DNA of 64,000 nucleotides from an uncultured bacterium (lineage in GTDB: Bacteria > Cyanobacteriota > Vampirovibrionia > Gastranaerophilales > Gastranaerophilaceae): contig CADBUY010000001.1 in NCBI GenBank assembly GCA_902797965.1, forward strand, positions 62,001 to 126,000, in the 5' to 3' direction. Made by a program: the position numbers and the translations under genes. A model generated the notes under the pieces. The model saw only the letters and a list, made by a program, of their open reading frames with translations, searched no databases and had not been told where the DNA came from. Of the stretch, positions 52,672 to 60,404 are shown piece after piece; the first letter of the stretch is position 1, and each line of letters starts with the position of its first letter.

Positions 52672-53657
52672 TGACAACATTATTAGTAACCGGCGGTGCC
52701 GGATTTATCGGAAGCTGCTTTGTAAGACACGAATTAAAAAAACATCCTGATTATAAAATAATCAACTTAGACGCGCTTACTTACTGCGGAAATATTGAAA
52801 ATTTAAAAGATGTTGAAAATAATCCTAATTACAGATTTGTTCACGGAAATATCTGCGACAGAGATTTGGTCAGAGAACTCGTTAGAGAATCTGACTGTGT
52901 GGTTAACTTTGCAGCAGAATCTCACGTTGATAATTCAATTAAACATCCTGAAATATTTATTGAGACAAATGTTCAGGGTACGTTAAACCTTTTGCAGGCA
53001 AGTAAAGAAATCGGTGTTGAAAGATATTTGCAGGTTTCAACAGATGAAGTATACGGAACTCTTGGCAAAACCGGATACTTCTATGAAACAACTCCACTTG
53101 CTCCAAACAGCCCATATTCAGCAAGTAAAGCAAGTGCAGATATGTTAGTCAGAGCATACAGAGAAACTTATGGTTTGCCTACTTTGAATACAAGATGTTC
53201 AAATAACTACGGACCATATCAATATCCTGAAAAACTCATACCATTCTTTATTTCACAATTACTTAAAGGTGAAAAAGTACCTGTATACGGTGATGGTTTG
53301 AACGTTCGTGATTGGTTATACGTTTATGACCACTGCGAAGCCATTGACGTAGTTCTTCATAAAGGTAAAATTGGTGAAGTTTACAATATTGGCGGTCACA
53401 ACGAAAAAACCAACATGGAGATTACTCACCTAATCCTTGATGCAATGGGTAAAGACGAAAACTCTATTAAGTATGTTGAGGACAGATTAGGTCACGACAG
53501 AAGATATGCTATCTCTAATGATAAAATTACTGCAGAACTTGGCTGGAAGCCATCTATAACTTTTGAAGAAGGTATTAAATTAACTATTGATTGGTACCTC
53601 AACAATCAGGACTGGATTAAATCTATAGAAAACAAGAAAATGGGGGTTACTGCGTAA
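52671..53657 (+). CDS. rfbB: dTDP-glucose 4,6-dehydratase
   Basis: This 328-aa short-chain dehydrogenase converts dTDP-glucose to dTDP-4-keto-6-deoxyglucose. The NAD fold is VTGGAGFIGSCFVRHEL, the catalytic region is VSTDEVYGTLG with YSASKASADMLVRAYRETYGLP, and the sugar-binding region is NTRCSNNYGPYQYPEKLIPFF, followed by GLNVRDWLYVYDHCEAIDVV. The length fits. One-base overlaps with rfbC and rfbD show coupled translation. Confidence 0.96.
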   Translation: MTTLLVTGGAGFIGSCFVRHELKKHPDYKIINLDALTYCGNIENLKDVENNPNYRFVHGNICDRDLVRELVRESDCVVNFAAESHVDNSIKHPEIFIETNVQGTLNLLQASKEIGVERYLQVSTDEVYGTLGKTGYFYETTPLAPNSPYSASKASADMLVRAYRETYGLPTLNTRCSNNYGPYQYPEKLIPFFISQLLKGEKVPVYGDGLNVRDWLYVYDHCEAIDVVLHKGKIGEVYNIGGHNEKTNMEITHLILDAMGKDENSIKYVEDRLGHDRRYAISNDKITAELGWKPSITFEEGIKLTIDWYLNNQDWIKSIENKKMGVTA

Positions 53658-54505
53658 TGGCAAAAGTTCTCGTTACCGGAGCAAACGGAATGTTAGGACA
53701 AGATTTGTGTCCGATTTTGGAAGATAACGGTTTTGATGTAGTAGAAACTGACGTTCAAACACTTGATATTACAAATCCGAAGATGATTGATGAAGTAATC
53801 GGGAAAGAAAAACCGGATTTTGTAATCCATTGTGCTGCATACACAAATGTAGATAAGGCTGAAGAAGACATTGACACAGCAAGGCTTATTAATTCAAAAG
53901 GTACGGAAAACATAGCAAAAACATGTAAAAAATATGATGCAGTCATGGTTTATATTTCAACAGATTATGTCTTTGACGGAGGGGTAAATGTAAAAAGAAC
54001 AGAACCTTATAAACCTTTGGACAAAGCCGCTCCTCTTAATAACTATGGTTTAACAAAGTGGGAGGGCGAAGAAGCTGTAAGAAATAATCTTGAAAAATAT
54101 TATATTTGCAGAACAAGCTGGTTATACGGACACCATGGCAAGAACTTTGTTGAAACAATGATATCTCTGGCAGATAAGCCTGAACTCAAAGTCGTTGACG
54201 ATCAGGTTGGATGTCCGACTTGGACGGTCGATCTTGCTAATGCAATTGTAAAAATCATTGAGGTAAAACCTTTTGGGACATATCATACATGTGGCGGCGG
54301 AAACACTTCCTGGTATGGTTTTGCAAAAGAAATATTTAATCTGGCAGGTTTAAATGTTAATTTGAAACCATGTACAACATCCGAATTTCCACGCCCTGCA
54401 ACAAGACCGGCTTACTCAATTATGGATAATGGCGGACTTTGCAGAGATTGGAAACTTGCATTAAAAGATTATATGTCACTGAGAATTGAAAAGGCAGGTG
54501 TATAA
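53657..54505 (+). CDS. rfbD: dTDP-4-dehydrorhamnose reductase
   Basis: This 282-aa NAD(P)-dependent enzyme makes dTDP-L-rhamnose. It starts [18 protein letters not shown], then [51 protein letters not shown] and [22 protein letters not shown]. The segment [15 protein letters not shown] is longer than usual, and its G-G-V-N is encoded by the GGGGTAAATG oligomer that recurs across the window. Third gene of the operon. Confidence 0.95.
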   Translation: MAKVLVTGANGMLGQDLCPILEDNGFDVVETDVQTLDITNPKMIDEVIGKEKPDFVIHCAAYTNVDKAEEDIDTARLINSKGTENIAKTCKKYDAVMVYISTDYVFDGGVNVKRTEPYKPLDKAAPLNNYGLTKWEGEEAVRNNLEKYYICRTSWLYGHHGKNFVETMISLADKPELKVVDDQVGCPTWTVDLANAIVKIIEVKPFGTYHTCGGGNTSWYGFAKEIFNLAGLNVNLKPCTTSEFPRPATRPAYSIMDNGGLCRDWKLALKDYMSLRIEKAGV

Positions 54506-55374
54506 TGAAAGGTATCGTTTTAGCAGGTGGAAGCGGAACAAGATTATATCCAAGTACAATAGGTGTTTCAAAACAATTATTGCCTGTTTATGATAAACCA
54601 ATGATTTATTATCCAATCTCCGTATTAATGCTTGCAGGAATAAGAGAAATTTTAATCATATCAACTCTGACTGACTTGCCTCACTTCAAAAAACTTCTAG
54701 GCTCCGGAGAACAATTCGGGCTCAAATTTGATTATATTGAACAACCCTCTCCGGACGGACTTGCTCAGGCATTTATCCTTGGTGAAAAATTTATCGGAAA
54801 TGACTCTGCTGCACTGGTTCTTGGAGATAATATTTTCTATGGACCGGGATTTTCTGCTATGCTTAAAAACGCTGTAAAAACTGCTGAAGAAAAAGGCGAA
54901 GCAACAGTATTCGGTTATCAGGTTAAAGACCCTGAAAGATTTGGAGTCGTTGATTTTGATAAAAACGGCAAAGCTAAATCTATAGAAGAAAAACCAAAAG
55001 AACCTAAATCAAACTATGCAGTAACAGGTTTATATTTTTACGATAACAGTGTTGTAGAATATGCTAAAAATCTAAAACCATCTGCTAGAGGAGAATTAGA
55101 AATAACCGATTTAAACAGAATATATTTAGAAAAAAATAAATTAAATGTTGAAGTTTTGGGACGTGGTTTTGCCTGGCTTGACACAGGAACTCATCGTTCG
55201 CTATTACAAGCAGGACAATATGTTCAAACAATTGAGGAAAATCAGGGAATTAAAATTGCCTGTCTTGAAGAAGTTGCATACAGAATGGGTTTTTTAACCA
55301 AAGAGCAAATATACACAACCGCAGACAAATACAAAAAGAACGAATATTATTCCTACGTTAAAAATCTAAAATAA
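54505..55374 (+). CDS. rfbA: Glucose-1-phosphate thymidylyltransferase
   Basis: This 289-aa nucleotidyltransferase makes dTDP-glucose, the first step of the rhamnose pathway. Its motifs are [61 protein letters not shown], the FGVVDFD segment and [22 protein letters not shown]. Last in rfbCBDA; the exporter gene follows after 15 nt. Confidence 0.96.
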   Translation: MKGIVLAGGSGTRLYPSTIGVSKQLLPVYDKPMIYYPISVLMLAGIREILIISTLTDLPHFKKLLGSGEQFGLKFDYIEQPSPDGLAQAFILGEKFIGNDSAALVLGDNIFYGPGFSAMLKNAVKTAEEKGEATVFGYQVKDPERFGVVDFDKNGKAKSIEEKPKEPKSNYAVTGLYFYDNSVVEYAKNLKPSARGELEITDLNRIYLEKNKLNVEVLGRGFAWLDTGTHRSLLQAGQYVQTIEENQGIKIACLEEVAYRMGFLTKEQIYTTADKYKKNEYYSYVKNLK

Positions 55375-55389
55375 ACGGAATTTGGTAAA

Positions 55390-56937
55390 TTGTCTAACGA
55401 AAAAACAGAAAACTTAAACGCAAATCCATGGCTTGCTTGCTTACCAACAATGACAGCAGCTTTTATGTTCGTACTGGATGCAACGATTGCAAATGTTGCT
55501 CTCCCACACATGGCAGGAAGTTTTTCTGTTTCAAGAGATGAATCCATGTGGATTCTAACAAGCTACCTTATCGCAAGCGGTATTATTATTCCTATGGTTG
55601 ACTGGTTTAGTAAAGCTATGGGAAGAAAAACATTCTTTATTTTCAGTATTATTATGTTTACAATAGCATCTGCTCTGTGCGGTATGGCACAAACAATGGG
55701 ACAAATGGTTGCGTTCCGTATTCTTCAGGGCGTTGGAGGAGGTGGAATTTTACCGATATCACAAGCCATTTTACTGGAAAATTTTAAACCGTCTGAACGA
55801 GGTAAAGCGATGGCTATGTTCGGTATGGTTATAGTTATAGCTCCGATTTTAGGTCCTGTTTTGGGCGGATGGATTACTGAAAACTGGACTTGGCCATATA
55901 TATACTACATTAATATTCCTATCGGAATTTTGGCCGTTATTTTATCAAATATGTTCGTTTATGACCCTGAATATGCAAAAAAACAAGAGGGTGTGAAAAC
56001 AGATTTTTTAGGTTTTATGTTTCTGAGCATTTGGCTCATTTCGTTGCAAATTGTTCTTGATAAAGGTAATAATGCAGACTGGTTTAATGCACCATGGATT
56101 TGCTGGTTATCATTAGTATCAGTCATATCTGCCGTATTATTTATAGTTTCACAGCTCAGAAACAAAGAATCTCTTGTTGATTTATCTATTTTTAAAGATA
56201 AAAACTACCTTGTAGGAACTATGGTACAAATTGTAATGCAGGCTGTTTTGCTTGCTTCCGTAGCAATTCTTCCTCAATTTTTGCAATCATTAATGGGATA
56301 TGATGCCTATAAGAGCGGCTTGTCAATGATGCCCAGAGGACTGGGGGCGCTTTTGGCAACAATATTATACGGTTCTTTTGCAAACAAGTTTGACGGAAGA
56401 TTTGTTGTTGCATTTGGACTTTCATGCATTGCAACCGGATGTATGATGCTTGGGAATTTAAACTTAGAAATATCTACAATAAGTATCGGCTTTCCAAACT
56501 TTTTATTCGGCGTAGGGCTTGGTTTGGCAATGATTCCTATTATTACTCTTTCAATGGCAACTCTTAGAAATGACCAGATGACAAACGCTACCGGTCTGCA
56601 AAACTTGCTCAAAAATATTGGAGGTGCTTTTGGAACTTCTATTGTTGCAACACTTATCACAAGAGGAGCTCAGAAACATCAGTTTATGTTAATTCAGCAT
56701 CTTACGGATACAACTTCAAACTATGTTGAAAGAGTTCAAACATATACATCTGCCTTTATTAAAAATTATGACCCGATAACAGCTTCGTATATGGCAAAAG
56801 GTCTTATAAACAAACTTCTTTTGCAACAAGCAACACTTTGCGCGTTTATTGATGCGTTCAGAGTTTTTGCAATTGCAGCAGTAGCAATCATTCCGTTGTT
56901 ATTACTCTTAAAGAACATTAAACGGGATGAACACTAA
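55390..56937 (+). CDS. DHA2-family MFS efflux transporter
   Basis: This 515-aa drug:H+ antiporter has about 14 helices, of the EmrB/QacA type. Hallmarks are MTAAFMFVLDATIANVALPHMAGSFS, then MWILTSYLIASGIIIPMVDWFSKAMGRKTFFI, RILQGVGGGGILPISQAILLENF and APILGPVLGGWITENWTWPYIYYINIPIGI. The start appears to be TTG 55390, 15 nt after rfbA; GGAATTTGG upstream is a modest site. An EmrA-type partner is not adjacent. It could export a polyketide, bile compound or drug; the substrate is unknown. Confidence 0.9.
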   Translation: MSNEKTENLNANPWLACLPTMTAAFMFVLDATIANVALPHMAGSFSVSRDESMWILTSYLIASGIIIPMVDWFSKAMGRKTFFIFSIIMFTIASALCGMAQTMGQMVAFRILQGVGGGGILPISQAILLENFKPSERGKAMAMFGMVIVIAPILGPVLGGWITENWTWPYIYYINIPIGILAVILSNMFVYDPEYAKKQEGVKTDFLGFMFLSIWLISLQIVLDKGNNADWFNAPWICWLSLVSVISAVLFIVSQLRNKESLVDLSIFKDKNYLVGTMVQIVMQAVLLASVAILPQFLQSLMGYDAYKSGLSMMPRGLGALLATILYGSFANKFDGRFVVAFGLSCIATGCMMLGNLNLEISTISIGFPNFLFGVGLGLAMIPIITLSMATLRNDQMTNATGLQNLLKNIGGAFGTSIVATLITRGAQKHQFMLIQHLTDTTSNYVERVQTYTSAFIKNYDPITASYMAKGLINKLLLQQATLCAFIDAFRVFAIAAVAIIPLLLLLKNIKRDEH

Positions 56938-56974
56938 CATAATAACAATAAATTATTAAAAAGGAGATAAAATC

Positions 56975-57355
56975 ATGAAAATTTGTATTCCAACTTCAGA
57001 CGGAAAATTATGCGGACATTTTGGACATTGTGATTCGTTTACGTTTGCTGAGATTAACCCTGACACAAAAGAAATATTAAACATAGAAGAAGTTATACCT
57101 GAAGACGGCATTTCGTGTCAGAGCGCAGCTTGGATAGCAGAACAAGGTGTGAACAAAGTTCTTGCAGGCGGAATGGGAGGCAGACCTCTTATGATGTTTG
57201 CTCAGAATGGTGTAGAAGTTATTGCAGGTTGTCCTGAATTACCAATAAAAGAAGTAATCGAAAGCTACATGTCAAACACTCTTGAAACAGGTGTTAACAC
57301 TTGTGGCGGCGAAGGTCACGACCACTCACACTGCCATCACCATGCGCAATGGTAA
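56975..57355 (+). CDS. NifX/NifB-type dinitrogenase iron-molybdenum cofactor family protein
   Basis: This 126-aa protein has the small fold seen in NifX, NafY and the C-terminus of NifB: MKICIPTSDGKLCGHFGHCDSFTFAEINPDTKEI, then SCQSAAWIAEQGVNKVLAGGMGGRPLMMFAQNGVEVIAGC. A metal-binding tail GHDHSHCHHH ends it. AAGGAG precedes ATG 56975. No nif genes are near, and in such genomes these proteins are thought to handle iron-sulphur cofactors in general. Confidence 0.88.
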   Translation: MKICIPTSDGKLCGHFGHCDSFTFAEINPDTKEILNIEEVIPEDGISCQSAAWIAEQGVNKVLAGGMGGRPLMMFAQNGVEVIAGCPELPIKEVIESYMSNTLETGVNTCGGEGHDHSHCHHHAQW

Positions 57356-57386
57356 ATTTATTTATTGTTTGAAATAGGGGAACTTT

Positions 57387-58064
57387 ATGAAAAAATGTTT
57401 TTTTATTGCATTATTTTTACTTAGTTTTGTACAAATTACTTTTGCATCACAAATCTCTTGTGATAAAAGCGATTTTGTACCTATTTATACAGTAATAGAT
57501 GATGCTGTTTATGATATAAGATATTATTCTAACTATAATTTTACAGGGAATAAAATAAATGGTTATAAAGCACCCGTTGCTTATATGACAAAAGAGGGAG
57601 CAAAAGCTCTTTCAATAGCTGCGGATGATTTAAGAAAACAAGGGTACAGATTGCTTATTTGGGACAGTTACAGACCTCAGAAAGCTGTCGATAATTTTGT
57701 TGAATGGATAAATAATCCAAATGATGAGGGTGATAAAACGTTTTATCCTGATTTAAAAAAATCCGATTTACTAAAAGGTCAATACATAATGGAAAAATCA
57801 GGACACACAAGAGGTTCTACAGTTGATTTAACTCTTATAAAAAAAGATGGCTCTTTTGTTGACATGGGCGGAACTTTTGATTTATTCAGCGAGATTTCCC
57901 ATCCTGATTACAAGAAGTTAACAAGAGAACAAAAGAAAAACAGAAAAATTTTGCATGATGCAATGATTAAAGCCGGATTTAAAGGTATAGATTCAGAATG
58001 GTGGCATTTCACTTTAGAAAATGAACCTTATCCAGATACATATTTTGATTTCAATATAGAATAA
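57387..58064 (+). CDS. D-alanyl-D-alanine dipeptidase (VanX-type)
   Basis: This 225-aa zinc peptidase hydrolyses D-Ala-D-Ala. A signal peptide (MKKCFFIALFLLSFVQITFAS) places it in the periplasm. The core has DIRYYSNYNFTGNKINGY, YRLLIWDSYRPQKAV, the zinc site SGHTRGSTVDLTL (H140, D147) and EWWHF (E204, H207). Spacing matches VanX/DdpX. Being exported, it probably recycles wall peptide rather than conferring vancomycin resistance, since no vanHA or vanRS is present. Confidence 0.9.
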   Translation: MKKCFFIALFLLSFVQITFASQISCDKSDFVPIYTVIDDAVYDIRYYSNYNFTGNKINGYKAPVAYMTKEGAKALSIAADDLRKQGYRLLIWDSYRPQKAVDNFVEWINNPNDEGDKTFYPDLKKSDLLKGQYIMEKSGHTRGSTVDLTLIKKDGSFVDMGGTFDLFSEISHPDYKKLTREQKKNRKILHDAMIKAGFKGIDSEWWHFTLENEPYPDTYFDFNIE

Positions 58065-58107
58065 AAAATATAATGGGGGCATATTGTTTACTAAACAAGA
58101 TAAACAT

Positions 58108-58150
58108 AAAAAAGAGCAGATTTAATATTATAATCTGCTCTTTTTTTTAT
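58108..58150. terminator. Bidirectional terminator between dipeptidase and cupin genes
   Basis: AAAAAAGAGCAGATT and AATCTGCTCTTTTTTTT arms flank a short AT loop. T-runs on both strands serve the two convergent genes. Confidence 0.9.
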
Positions 58151-58158
58151 AAAATGGT

Positions 58159-58572
58159 TTATTTGTTAACTGATAAAGGAGTTACTTTTTCACCGATATA
58201 AAAAACAACAAGTTCAACAGGCTCATTTCCGGTATTTTTGCCGTAATGATACTTTCCTATTAATTCCGGCAAAACTTCCCCTTCGTGAAGTGTTATTTCT
58301 TGATTATTTTCTGTAATAACCGTTAAAGTACCTTTTTTTACATAAGCAATATTAACTAAATCATGTTTATGCATAGGTAATTCTTCATTAACATTTATAA
58401 CAATCTTTAATACCGTAACTTCAGGTTTTCTTATTTTTAATTTTTTATATTCTGCATTATCCCATGTTGAAGTTGTTTTTAATAATACATCTTTTTGTGC
58501 TGAATATGATAAATTTGTAGTACACAAAATCATCATTATGAGAACAATTGTTAATTTTACCGCTTTTTTCAT
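58159..58572 (-). CDS. Secreted cupin-domain protein
   Basis: This 137-aa protein has a signal peptide (VKLTIVLIMMILCTTNLSYSA). A small beta-barrel follows, with PMHKHDLVNIAYVKKGTLTVITENNQEITLHEGEVLPELIGKYHYGKNTGNEPVELVVFYIG: H-x-H at PMHKH, then E and H typical of the metal-binding cupin motifs. Reaction unknown; such proteins are often small dioxygenases, isomerases or sensors. Confidence 0.8.
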   Translation of the reverse strand: MKKAVKLTIVLIMMILCTTNLSYSAQKDVLLKTTSTWDNAEYKKLKIRKPEVTVLKIVINVNEELPMHKHDLVNIAYVKKGTLTVITENNQEITLHEGEVLPELIGKYHYGKNTGNEPVELVVFYIGEKVTPLSVNK

Positions 58573-58638
58573 ACTGTTTAATCCTTACATTCTTAATACA
58601 ATTGTATCATATCAGTACTTGACGTCTGATATAATTAT

Positions 58639-59157
58639 TCATAAATTCCAACCATTTGCAAACATAGTTGTACAAATACTAATTGTTTGTTGCGAAATAT
58701 TATTGCTAATTAATATTCTATTTAATGAATTGTATACTGTATCAAACGCGTTATCTGGAGGAATAACCAACATAGTTGTTCTATTTCGCATAGGACCAAT
58801 CAATTGGAAACTAAAATCACTTAATAAATCTCTAATATATTCTGAAGAATTTATTCTGCTGGTCACCCGTCCAACCCCTCTCGTGTTTACATTATTTAGA
58901 TCTGGTAAATATTGATGAAGTAAATTAATTGAGTTGTAGTACAATATTCTACCTTCTCTCCCCCAAGCTCCTTGTTGATTATTTTGCTCAATCAATATTT
59001 GTATTGAATTTGAAAGTTTAGTACCACCATTTTGTCCAACGTAGTGGATTCTATTTGAAAGAAATCCAAGTGTCAAAGAAAAATTTTCCCAATTTTCAAA
59101 TACCAGACCACGGTACCCCCATCTTGGATTGTTTGCTCTATAATCAAGTTTAGCCAT
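58639..59157 (-). CDS. Hypothetical protein linked to restriction-modification island
   Basis: I do not recognise this 172-aa protein. It opens MAKLDYRANNPRWGYRGLVFENWENFSLTLGFLSNRIHYV and contains helical and Asn/Gln-rich stretches, then RVTSRINSSEYIRDLLSDFSFQLIGPMRNRTTMLVIPP. There is no signal or membrane segment. It lies 23 nt after the HNH nuclease gene in the same direction and shares the AT-rich composition of the island, so it may be an accessory part of the system. What it contributes is unknown. Confidence 0.6.
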   Translation of the reverse strand: MAKLDYRANNPRWGYRGLVFENWENFSLTLGFLSNRIHYVGQNGGTKLSNSIQILIEQNNQQGAWGREGRILYYNSINLLHQYLPDLNNVNTRGVGRVTSRINSSEYIRDLLSDFSFQLIGPMRNRTTMLVIPPDNAFDTVYNSLNRILISNNISQQTISICTTMFANGWNL

Positions 59158-59180
59158 TTTATAATACTCCTTTATATTTA

Positions 59181-60404
59181 TTATGCTGCATAATACAAGT
59201 TAATAGCATTTACAACATTATCAAAATCCATATCTTCTATTTCTAAAATATTATCATCGTCAAATCCCACATTTAATACATGGAGTAATTTTGAAAATTC
59301 ATAGATTTTCTCAACAGCAACATTGTTTAAATTTTCTTTGATTCTATCAGTTTTAGAAAGCAATAAAAGATGTTGATATGTTTCGCATATTTCTCTTGTA
59401 TTATTATTAGGATGAGCTTTTGTCATATGTTGTGTTGGGGTTAATGCAATTAAATTTTCCAAGTAATAGCATATTTCAGGATATTGACTTTCAGGAAATA
59501 TGTGATGTACTTGAGTAGCCATACCATTATCAAATTCATCAAAATGCTCGCTTTTATTATCTCTATACTGTTCATTAAATAATTTTAGATAATGTTTTGC
59601 TTTAGTGGATTGATATCTATAATAAGCATCATTGACCACAATTTTTTGAAGTTGCATATATTCTTTTCTTGTTATTTCTTTAGGCTTCTCAGCATTTATA
59701 TCTCTGAAATTATTCCTATTATACATAAGCATATCGTATGTAATATTATGTCGTGATAAATGTCCACGTTCTGTTCCTAAAGAATTATTATAATACGCTA
59801 AAGGATTTAATACTTTAATAAAAATACGATTACACTCAACTTCTCCATTTATAGCAGTATTTTTTATTGTAAAATCAGAAAAACCTTTTTTCATTTTAGA
59901 ATAATTAGCAGGAGTTTGCGAATCAAAAAAAGTTTTAAATAGATAGTAGATACCACTATCTTTCAAGGTTTTAGTAATATATTCTTTTAAGAAAAATAAT
60001 GCATTTTTTTCTCTTAATGCTATAAATTCTAAAATACCCATATCTGCTGTTGAATAAATATTTCTATTACCATTTTTTGTTTTATTTAAAACTTTTGATG
60101 CTACAAGAAGTTCCATAGGTTGTTGAAAAAATTTATCATATTCATTTTGAGCAAGCTCTGAATCAACATTAGGTTTTTTAAATATTTCAACGACATTATT
60201 TTTAGCATATTCAGAGTACCAAATATCGGCTGTATTAAATGTTGTACTATCAGGATTGCTTAAATGATAGTTATATATACAATCTGCTATTACAGTAAGA
60301 ACGTCTGCCGCACACTTTTGATCTATCCAACGTCCATTTTTCGTAATCCTTATATCATATGTATTTTGATTTATAAAATCTGTTATATCCTTACTTGAGA
60401 GCAT
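59181..60404 (-). CDS. HNH restriction endonuclease
   Basis: This 407-aa protein carries an HNH nuclease site near residues 299-332: QVHHIFPESQYPEICYYLENLIALTPTQHMTKAH (H300, H301, N317, H326). The long N-terminal part (1-260) is helical and has no known domain; it probably reads the target sequence. It overlaps the methyltransferase gene by 14 nt, the usual restriction-modification linkage. Type IIS enzymes of the Eco31I/Esp3I group use HNH sites and have matching C5 plus N6 methyltransferases, which is what the neighbour encodes. That this is a member is inference. Confidence 0.75.
   Translation of the reverse strand: MLSSKDITDFINQNTYDIRITKNGRWIDQKCAADVLTVIADCIYNYHLSNPDSTTFNTADIWYSEYAKNNVVEIFKKPNVDSELAQNEYDKFFQQPMELLVASKVLNKTKNGNRNIYSTADMGILEFIALREKNALFFLKEYITKTLKDSGIYYLFKTFFDSQTPANYSKMKKGFSDFTIKNTAINGEVECNRIFIKVLNPLAYYNNSLGTERGHLSRHNITYDMLMYNRNNFRDINAEKPKEITRKEYMQLQKIVVNDAYYRYQSTKAKHYLKLFNEQYRDNKSEHFDEFDNGMATQVHHIFPESQYPEICYYLENLIALTPTQHMTKAHPNNNTREICETYQHLLLLSKTDRIKENLNNVAVEKIYEFSKLLHVLNVGFDDDNILEIEDMDFDNVVNAINLYYAA

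Noticed and set aside
57387..58064. Vancomycin resistance
   Set aside because: VanX-type motifs are present, but there is a signal peptide and no vanH, vanA, vanR or vanS nearby.
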